From Symbiodinium natans (lineage: Eukaryota; Sar; Dinophyceae; Suessiales; Symbiodiniaceae): a stretch of 50,000 bases of DNA. The stretch spans positions 1 through 50,000 of the forward strand of contig CAJNDS010000654.1 in NCBI GenBank assembly GCA_905221605.1, in the 5' to 3' direction. The notes under the pieces are model-generated. The model did no database searches and was not told the origin of the DNA. It saw nothing but the letters and a program-made list of their open reading frames with translations. Both the position numbers and the translations under genes were made by a program. Of this stretch, positions 1 through 7,536 are shown piece by piece (positions within the stretch are counted from its first letter, which is position 1; each line of letters opens with the position of its first letter).

Positions 1-610
1 CCTCTGCCTGCCCAACGGCTGGAGCGCGCCCACCATCGATGCCGAGGGGACGGTCTTTGTCGGCCATGAAGCTGGGTCAGTGTTGAACATCATTGTACAT
101 GTTTTATGAGTACCTAAACCCAGACGGAACATTGTGGAAAGTCATTCTACATGCTTATGAATACTCAAACCCAAGAGTCAGGAACAAGAATGATCATTTT
201 TCATATGCTTGTAAGCCAAATAAGGAACAACAAAATGACCATTTCTAAGTTGTACCCCAACAATGCAGGAAGATGGAAACTTCTATGCCCTCCGCGACAT
301 GGACGGCGATGGCACGATCTTTGGAGACTTGGTAGCCCAGCGGTGCCCCAAACCCTAAACCCTAGACCCTGAACCCCATATAAACCCCAAAAAAGGGTGG
401 CCCTTATTATAAGAGGCTTGGCCCTTATTATTGTAAACCCCCAAAAAGGGTGGCCCTTATTATAAGATGGCTACTGGGCTACCTCAAGGAGATGATGAGA
501 TGCGGCTTTATGATACCAAAGCGGCATTCTCTGGATCCTCCTCCCCGGCCGTTGCCCCGGGCATGGTGGCCATCGCTTCCTGCGACTCGCTCTTCGTGTT
601 CAAGAAGTGA
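1..610 (+). CDS. PQQ-like beta-propeller protein, C-terminal part (3 exons)
   Basis: The left edge cuts this gene; three exons give its last 80 or so residues. Exons are 1-67, 269-323 and 489-610 (TGA 608-610). The first reads APTIDAEGTVFVGH, the second EDGNFYALRDMDGDGTIF, the third GDDEMRLYDTKAAFSG and later VAPGMVAIASCDSLFVFKK. Blades of the form PTIDxxGTVFVGxEDGxxYAL are typical of PQQ/BamB-type propellers (family knowledge), which often act as protein-binding scaffolds or quinoprotein domains; no catalytic site is visible here. Both introns read as GA-AG and each has a short direct repeat at its ends (GAAG for intron 1, GGAGA for intron 2), so the exact cut is ambiguous by a few bases but the protein is not. 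Intron 2 holds two near-copies of AAAGGGTGGCCCTTATTATA. The family call is good; exact function is unknown. Confidence 0.75.
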
Positions 611-725
611 CCGTCGCCTTTTTAGGGTTCAGGGTTTAGGGTTTAATTAGGGTTTAGGTTTAGGGTTTAGGGTTAGGGTTTAAGGTGATACCCTAGAAAC
701 CCTGAAAAAGGCCCTATAAAAGGGG

Positions 726-1060
726 TTGGCTGTTGTTTCGCCTGCAGCGTGCCTCAGGGGATTAACGGAACCTCTAATAGCCCATGCCTGGCAATGCTGG
801 AGTGCGCCGTTGTGGGGCAATAAGACAGCCGACGCGTCCGACGCGCGTGAGCATGGCGCTTGTTCCTGTACTTTTTTGGATATTCCCTCAGTCCAACTCT
901 CCCAACAGCCCGGTAAACAGTCCTACACCCTGACACCCGAAGACCTGCCGTCTGAAGTTTTTTCGGAGAAGTTGATGAATCTCACCAACCCTGAATCATG
1001 GGTTTCCCTACTACCCTCCTCCTGCACTACCCCCCCTCCCCCCTTGGTTCCCCCCCCTTG
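726..1060 (+). CDS. Possible first exon(s) of the next gene, unrecognised
   Basis: A GC-rich stretch free of telomeric repeats is open in more than one + frame. One frame has a start at 784 (MPGNAGVRRCGAIRQPTR) and stays open to about 952; another carries SYTLTPEDLPSEVFSEKLMN up to about 1000. The sequence looks coding in composition and lies between the stop at 610 and the exons from 2369, so it could be the 5' end of that gene. I cannot choose the frame or link it by phase. No family recognised. Confidence 0.3.
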
Positions 1061-1080
1061 GTTCCCCCCTTAATTAAATA

Positions 1081-2360
1081 CCTTCATCTGGCTTAGTTAT
1101 CTCTCAGTAGCCTTAACGATGGGGTATATTCATCAGTTTTTATGATAGTTTCACTTTAGCATGGAGACGTATTTCGCTATGATTTTTAAGGTCTACAGCA
1201 ATGGATTCTGGATTTGCTTCGTCAAGGGCCGACCTGGTCGTCTGCTTGTTAGGGATTGACCTTGGGGACGAAATGAACCCTAAAAGGGTTTAGGCTTCAT
1301 AAATACCTCAATCGAAACTAATAGTAGTATAGGGTATATATGACCCAATTTTAGGGTTCAATTGGTCCCCAGGGTGGGGGTCAACGGGGGGGTTGTGGGG
1401 CTTCTTCGGTTCTTTAGACTTACGGTGTTTAGGGCTTACAGGGTTGAAAGGCTCTCGTTTAGGCGTACGTAATAAAGGAATGAACGTAACGTGCATAAAT
1501 TCACGCATTTCTTTGTAATTTACGCACTCATTCTATAGTTTATTGTATTCACTTCGTATTATTATCATCCCCCGGGCAGTTATAATAAAAAGGGAAGAAG
1601 ATAGAAAATGAAGTAAAATTCATTGCAATTCACGTCTTTTATCTTGTTCACTTCATTTGTAATTAAATTCACGCGTGGTACCATCGGTAGAACCCAGGCT
1701 TTCAAGAGGGCGTAATTTAGGCAAACCCCCCCTTTCTGGGCTTGTTTGGGGGATCTTGGGATTTCTAGTAGGTTGAAAAGGTTTGGGCCCAAAAACAAAA
1801 ACCCTCTAACCCCGACACCCCAAGACCCCCAAACCCTGAACCCTAAACCCCTCAAGCCTGAACTGATGAACATAAGCCTACCAACCCGCGCTTAAACCTC
1901 GAACTAAACCCTAAACCCTAAACCCCAAGCTTAAACCATAAACTCTAAACCGCTATATATGATCCCGCCCTCACAAACCGCCTGAGCATAAGCCCTAAAC
2001 CCTACAGCGCCTAAACCCCTAAAGCCCTCAACCCTCACACCCTATACCCCAAGAACCCTAGAACCCCTCCAAACCCTAATCCCGAAACCTTCGAGACCCC
2101 GAAGCACCCTAAGCCCTGAAAACCTGGGGCGCCTCAAATGCTAAAACCACCCTTGAAATAACACATACACACACACACACACACACTCACAGTAAAGACA
2201 CCCTAAATACCCCACAACAACACCCTCCAACACCAAAAACCCTTGAAAGCCCTAAGCCCTCAACAAAACAAGACTCCAAAAGCACAACGGCCCACAAACC
2301 CTTAAAATCCCGAAGCCCTCAAATAACTCCAAGAGCACAAGAACCACAAACCCTGAAAAC
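1081..2360. other. Spacer or intron without a supported exon
   Basis: Moderately AT-rich sequence to about 1680, then mostly degenerate CCCTAAA/AACCCT derivatives (1800-2350). It holds one short inverted-repeat element (1260-1373) and a CA microsatellite at about 2163-2186. I see no convincing exon. Confidence 0.5.
1260..1373. mobile_element. MITE-like inverted-repeat element, family A, copy 1
   Basis: The ends are imperfect inverted repeats of about 25 bp: CCTTGGGGACGAAATGAACC on the left mirrors the right end reading TTAGGGTTCAATTGGTCCCC. The same element, with the same internal ATAGTA and TACATGACC-like core, recurs at 5111-5219. No coding capacity. Two dispersed copies with terminal inverted repeats fit a non-autonomous DNA transposon. 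Confidence 0.65.
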
Positions 2361-2368
2361 CCCGAAGA

Positions 2369-5295
2369 GAGCGCCGAGGGCCTGGACCTGAGCGCTTCGG
2401 AGTTCGACCAAGCCAGCCGAGAGCCTCCTGGCGGTAGGTTTTGATTTTTGTCTTTCTTTGCTTTTGGTTTTGTATGCTTCTTGTTGGTGGGCTTAATTTT
2501 TTTTGAGGCGGGAAGGGATGGGGAGGAGGGGGGGGGAAGGGCGGAAGGGAGGGTTTTGGTGTTTGGTATTGGTGTTTTGTTGTGGTTTGCGGAGGGAAAT
2601 GGCTCCTTCCCCAGAACCATCCAACACGTCGAAAAGCCAGTGCCTGAAACCCGAAACCCTGACCCTAGGGTTTAGGGTGTAGGGTTTATAGGGTTTATAG
2701 GGTTTAGGGTTTAGGGTTTGTAGAGCCCCAGAAGCCCAGGATTTGGTCTGCAGCCGCTGCAAACCCGCAGATCTCGCAGCTCATAGCCTCCGCGGACGTG
2801 GGCAACAGCAGCCACCCGGCCCCTACAGCGTTTCTTCGGGTTTAGGGTTTAGGGTTTAGGGTTCAGCATCTCTGGTCCAAGCATTCACTAAGTGTTTCTG
2901 TCATCACCCTACGTGTTTGGCATCACCCCTCCCTCCCAGATCCCTCTTCATCTGAATTACATATCTTCTTTCTTACTTTAGTTGATCATTTAGCTCGCAA
3001 CATTCTTTCTCGACTCGGCACCGTCTAGTCAATTCGGCACACGGATAATACACAGCCGCGTCGGTTTTCTGGGTTTTTTGACCAAAACCGAGCCTTCACC
3101 GGTTTCAAAAATTTCCAATTTTTCAAGGGTTTTCAAGGTTTTTCAGAGTTTTTCAATGTTTTTTAAGGTTTTTCAATGTTTTTCAGGGTTTTTAAGCTCA
3201 GTTCTGATGAAGGGCCGCCCCCGCGACCTTTTTCACAGCCTAATTTCGGTCAAGGGGGGGTGGTATTTTTCAATTTTAAAGGCAAAATAGTCTTCGGAGA
3301 CCCCCCCTTGCCTCAAATTCGACCCCCCTTGAGAGGGAAAGTTAGCCTCCAAACACCCCAAATGAGGGGGACCCCAGGATCGGCCCGGCTCCCTATTTAA
3401 AATGTGATTTTTTAGTACTGAAATCGACGGTCCCGGGTGGGCTCTCGTTTTCTGGGTTTTTTCACCAAAACGGAGCCTTCACCTCAGGATTGCAAGTTTT
3501 TCAAGGTTTTTCAAAGTTTTTCAGTGTTTTTTAAGGTTTTTTTTCAATGTTTTTTCAGGGTTTTTAACCCCCGCGACCTTTTCACAGCCTAATTTTGGTC
3601 AAGGGGGGTGGTATTTTTTCAATTTTAAAGGCAAAATAGTCTTTGGAGACCCCCCCTTGCCTCAAACTCCGACCCCCCCTTGAGAGGGAAAGTTCCAAAT
3701 GAGGGGGACCCCAGGATCGGGGGTGGCATTTTTCAATTTTAAAGGCAAAATGGTCTTCGCCCCCTTGCCTCAAACTCCGACCGCCCTTGAGAGGGAAAGT
3801 TTGCTTCTAAAAACACCCCCAAATGAAGGGGGACCCCAGAATTGGGCCGGGTGCCTATTAAAAATGCGATTTTTTAGTACTGAAACCGACGGTTGTGGGT
3901 GGGCTCTCGTTTTCTGGTTTTTTGACCAAAACGGAGCTTTCACCTCAGGATTGCAAGTTTTTCAAGGTTTTTCAAAGTTTTTCAGAGTTTTTCAATGTTT
4001 TTTAAGGTTTTTCCATGTTTTTCAGTGTTTTAAGCCTCAATGCTGACGAAGGGGCCGCCCCCGCGACCTTTTCACAGCCTAGTTTTGGTCAAGGGGGGGT
4101 GGTATTTTTCAATTTTAAAGGCAAAATAGTTTTCGGAGACCCCCCCTTGCCTCAAACTCCGACCCCCCCTTGAGAGGGAAAGTTTGCCTCCAAAAACAGC
4201 CCCAATGAGGGGGGGGACACCAGGATCGGCCCGGGTCCCTATTTAAAATCTGATTTTTTAATACTGAAATCGACGGTCCCGGGTGGGCTCTCGTTTTCTA
4301 GATTTTTGACCAAAACGGCCCCTCCCAGCAAGTCCCCGGGCCTCCCCGGAATACTAAATTACGAAGCCGGACCTCTCCGGAATATTAAATTACGAAGCCG
4401 GGCTTCACCGGAATACTAAATTACGAAGCCGGACCTCCCCGGAATACTAAATTACGAAGCCGGGCCTCCCCGGAATACTAAATTACGAAGCCGGGCCTCC
4501 CCGGAATACGAAATTACGAAGCCGGGCCTCCCCGGAATACTAAATTACGAAGCCGGGCCTCCCCGGAATACTAAATTACGAAGCCGGGCCTCCCCGGAAT
4601 ACTAAATTACGAAGCCGGGCCTCCCCGGAATACTAAATTACGAAGCCGGGCCTCCCCGGAATACTAAATTACGAAGCCGGGCCTCCCCGGAATACTAAAT
4701 TCCGAAGCCGGGCCTCCCCGGAATACTAAATTACGAAGCCGGGCCTCCCCGGAATACTAAATTACGAAGCCGGGCCTCCCCGGAATACTAAATTACGAAG
4801 CCGGGCCTCCCCAGAGAGGCCCCTGAACCCTAAATCCTAAATCCTAAATCCTGAAGCCGGGCCTCCCCAGAGAGGCCCCTGAACCCTAAATCCTAAATCC
4901 TAAATCCTGAATCCTAAATCCTAAATCCTAAATCCAAAATCTAAATCCTAAATCCTAAATCCTAAATCCTAAATCCTAAATCCTAAACGACCAAACCGGG
5001 AGCACAACCCCATTAAGGTTTAAACATACATAGGTAGAGAGGGTTTAGGGTTTAGGGTTTAGGGTTTAGGGTTTAGGGTTTAGGGTTTAGGTTGTAGGGT
5101 TTAAGTTGTACCTTGGGGACGAGATGAACCCTGAAAGGGTTTATGGTTCATATACCTTAATAGTAATTATAGTATTGCAGGTACATGACCCCAATTTTAG
5201 GATTCATCTGGTCCTCAGGGTAGTAGGCCCAATCCACCCACCCAAATCTGGGGCAACATGTGGCTAGCCCCCTGCATTAGGAAGGTACAGCTCCC

Positions 5296-5330
<35 letters not shown>

Positions 5331-5838
5331 CAAAAAAAAAAAAGAAAACAAGAAACACACAGAGGGGTAGTTAGTCGAAGAGGCCCCCCAATGTGTGTGC
5401 GCGCCCCCCCCCCCCCCCCCCACAATTTTGGGAAATCCTTGAAGCTGTTGACACACCGAACCTTCCCCCCCCCCCCCCCACAATTTTGGGAAATCCTTGA
5501 AGCTGTTGACACACCGAACCTTCGAGCCAACCTCGTCATTCAGGGTTTAGGGGTTCAGGGTCTCGGGTTAGGGTTTAGGGTTGAGGGTTTAGGGCCTAGG
5601 GCTTAGGGCTTACAGGGTTGGGTTAAGGGTTTAGGGTTTAGGGTTTAGGGTTTAGGGTTTAGGGTTTAGGGTTTAGGGCTTAGGGCTTAGGGCTTAGGGC
5701 TTAGGGCTTATAGGGCTTAGGGCTTAGGGTTTAGGGAGGTTCGGCAAAGCAAAGCACCTGTCAGGCTTGTCCCAGATGCTGGACAAGCTGAAGCAGCCGG
5801 GCAGTCAGCTCTTGCAGAGGACGCTGTGGTGCAACTAA
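2369..5838 (+). CDS. Unrecognised gene, three exons ending in a stop
   Basis: Proposed exons are about 2369-2433, 2754-2827 and 5755-5838 (TAA 5836-5838). They read SAEGLDLSASEFDQASREPP, then ANPQISQLIASADVGNSSH, then LSGLSQMLDKLKQPGSQL with the end QRTLWCN. Phases fit: exon 1 ends with a GT donor in phase 1, exon 2 starts after CAG in phase 1 and can end at a GC donor (CCTACA|GC) in phase 0, and exon 3 starts after AAAG in phase 0. The second intron, nearly 3 kb, contains the long tandem repeat, the 31-bp minisatellite, telomeric arrays and a MITE. The protein looks soluble and polar, with no motif I can name. The first exon may be preceded by 726-1060. Exon 3 and its stop are the best supported part. 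Confidence 0.5.
3064..4318. repeat. Large tandem repeat, about three units of 380-460 bp
   Basis: Units begin near 3066, 3449 and 3909 with GTTTTCTGGGTTTTTTGACC, continue through runs of TTTTTCAAGG-type 10-mers, a CGACCTTTTTCACAGCCTAA block, AATTTTAAAGGCAAAATAG, and CCTTGAGAGGGAAAGTT, and a fourth partial start lies at about 4290. The middle unit has lost part of the T-rich block and has an extra partial copy of the 3' block. Apparent ORFs here are unconvincing. All of this lies in an intron. Confidence 0.85.
4339..4811. repeat. 31-bp minisatellite, about 15 copies
   Basis: The unit AATACTAAATTACGAAGCCG followed by GGCCTCCCCGG repeats head to tail with a period of 31 bp and very few changes (for example TACGAAAT at about 4508 and TTCCGAAG at about 4700). 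The left copies are more diverged (CTCTCC, CTTCACC), so homogenisation is strongest in the centre and right. Confidence 0.9.
4812..4987. repeat. TAAATCC heptamer array
   Basis: A short block CCCAGAGAGGCCCCTGAACC occurs twice (about 4810 and 4869), followed by tandem TAAATCC. This is a heptamer related to CCCTAAA by one or two changes, placed directly after the minisatellite and sharing its GAAGCCGGGCCTCCCC edge. Confidence 0.8.
5041..5106. repeat. Interstitial TTTAGGG array
   Basis: Seven consecutive TTTAGGG units, then degenerate ones. G-rich strand on +. It ends against the second copy of MITE family A. Confidence 0.9.
5111..5219. mobile_element. MITE-like element, family A, copy 2
   Basis: Same element as 1260-1373: CCTTGGGGACGAGATGAACC at the left end and a right end whose complement reads CTGAGGACCAGATGAATCC. 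The core keeps TAGTAATTATAGTATTG and GTACATGACC. About 80 percent alike by eye. Confidence 0.65.
5297..5522. repeat. Poly-C runs and a tandem duplication
   Basis: A run of more than 30 C is followed by A-rich sequence, then two copies of ACAATTTTGGGAAATCCTTG with AAGCTGTTGACACACCGAAC (5421-5463 and 5480-5522), each preceded by its own poly-C run of 14-18 bases. The duplication unit is about 59 bp including the C-run. Confidence 0.85.
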
Positions 5839-5942
5839 GGGTGAATTGCCTAAACCCTAAACCCTTAACCCTTAACCCTTAACCCTAAACCCTAAACCCT
5901 AAACCCTAAACCCTAAACCCTAAACCCTAAACCCTAAACCCC
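5625..5942. repeat. TTTAGGG array and facing CCCTAAA array around a terminal exon
   Basis: TTTAGGG and TTAGGGC units run from about 5625 to 5738; then comes the terminal exon (5755-5838); then CCCTAAA units run from about 5851 to 5942. The two arrays point in opposite directions. Confidence 0.9.
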
Positions 5943-6510
5943 ACGCCCACAATCTCCAAAGCCCCTGGCGGCCCCCAAATCTCCTCTTGAAACTTGTTCA
6001 TGTGGACTTACGAGTCCGAAGTGAATCTTCCGAGTCCCTCCTATCCCTCAACCCTAAACCCTAAATTGGGTTGCCCACAACCAAACTTGCAGTCAGCCCC
6101 CATTTCTAGGCCTTCGAGAAATGCCCGCACGATCCTAAGTTGCTTGCACAGACCATTCAGTTTAGGGTGTAGATGGGCTTATGGTTGTCCGAGGGTTTAT
6201 GGGGCTTAGGGGCCTCGTAGGTTTTTTAAGGGCTTGTAGGGTGTTGGGTTTGGGGTTTTAGGACAAAACGGCCGCCAGACAGAGAACTGCCTAAGTATTT
6301 CCCGTCCGATGTAACCTGCCTCGAGCTTAGCGTGAAAGAGGCTTTGGATTCTAGGGTTTTAGGGTTTAGGGCTTTGTGGTTTAGGGTTTTAGGGCTTTAG
6401 GGCTTTGGGGTTTAGGGTCCCAAGATCTCAACTCTAACATTCGGCACAGCGGATGGTAAGCACATAAACTTCAGGTGGACTCCAAGCCCTTTAACCCGTA
6501 CACTTAGGCT

Positions 6511-6612
6511 CGGACCCAGAGTAGGCCCTTATTCCCCTTCTTTTAGGGATCAGGTTCCCTTGTAACCCCCTTTAAACCAAAAAGGGCACCCTTTTTCATT
6601 CCTAGGCTACTC
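6511..6612. mobile_element. MITE-like element, family E, copy 1
   Basis: CGGACCCAGAGTAGGCCCTT at the left, AACCAAAAAGGGCACCC inside and TTCCTAGGCTACTCT at the right. The same sequence occurs at 49816-49930. The ends AGAGTAGG and CTACTCT are inverted. Confidence 0.65.
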
Positions 6613-6957
6613 TTGAAGCCCCGAGTCCGAGGTACCCTTTCATCCAGGATGTCGCTCCTTGCCCGCAAGCCGGGTAAGTGCTTGGGAGACATGGGAGGCG
6701 ATTTCCTTACATTTGGGATTGAAGGTCATAGGGTTAGGGTTTAGGGTTTAGGGAGTTTAGGGTTTAGGGAGTTTAGTTCGGGTTTTGGGCTTTGGTGGTT
6801 CTTGGAGTACCCTGAAAACCAAGTAGGCAGATAGATGGATATGCATCTGTACAGACAGGAACTCCGGAAGGGGCCATATCTCAAGGCCCTGGGAAGCCCG
6901 AACCCTCCAAGCCCTCAGAAAAACCCAGGAATCCCAATACCGTGGGGATTTGCCCCT

Positions 6958-7049
6958 GATAAGATACTAACAGTCCTTAATTGGGATAAAAGTACTCCCG
7001 TTTTATACTCCCGGTTTAGGACTGGTAGTATAAGGGGGAACATCCCAAC
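6958..7049. mobile_element. MITE-like element, family C, left end damaged
   Basis: Contains ACTAACAGTCCTTAATTGGG on the left and GGTAGTATAAGGGGGAACAT then CCCAAC on the right, matching the copies at 14418, 31886, 35399 and 46554. The left TTGGGATG end is missing. Confidence 0.55.
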
Positions 7050-7536
7050 ATGTAGTATGTACTTGGCCCTTACAGGGGTTCCCATCATGTAGTAGCCCTA
7101 AACCCTAGACCCTAAACCCTCAACCCGGGGCCCAGGTAAATTACTACATAGGCCCATGACCCTTGAGGGTTTCTTCAAGGCATCTAGAACCTGTGATCCT
7201 GCCCCGTAAACCCTGTGAGCCGCGCAAGCCGTTCAAGCCTTGAAAGACCACAAGCTCCCTAAAGCACCGGCCATACATTCTTTGTTAACATTCTAAGCCC
7301 CCTTTCAAAGTTTTTTGTATAAGCAAGAAGGCCTCAGTACCTTAAACCCTGAAGTCTTCGTGAGCAACCTCCTAAGCCCCAAGCTTCAATGGCTGTGGAG
7401 GGTCTTCACGCCAGGAGCCAGCACACGCAATCAACGGCGTGGGGGCACCGTGTGACTCGCAAACCCCGAACTCTAAATGCCCTAAACCCTAAACCCTACA
7501 TCCTAAACCCTAAACCCTAAACCCTACAACATTTCC

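Larger units (their letters stand above)
5943..7536. other. Intergenic region with two short elements and unproven exon-like bits
   Basis: Mostly degenerate telomere-like sequence. Two inverted-repeat elements lie at 6511-6612 and 6958-7049. Small exon-like stretches exist, for example 6425-6456 (ISTLTFGTAD before a GTAAGC donor) and 6650-6673 (MSLLARKP before GTAAGT), but I cannot join them to anything. Confidence 0.4.

Noticed and set aside
4339-4811. CRISPR-like regular repeat array
   Set aside because: Units are contiguous 31-bp copies with no unique spacers; it is a eukaryotic minisatellite.
5264-5539. Gly-rich - strand ORFs
   Set aside because: They cross poly-C runs and a tandem duplication.
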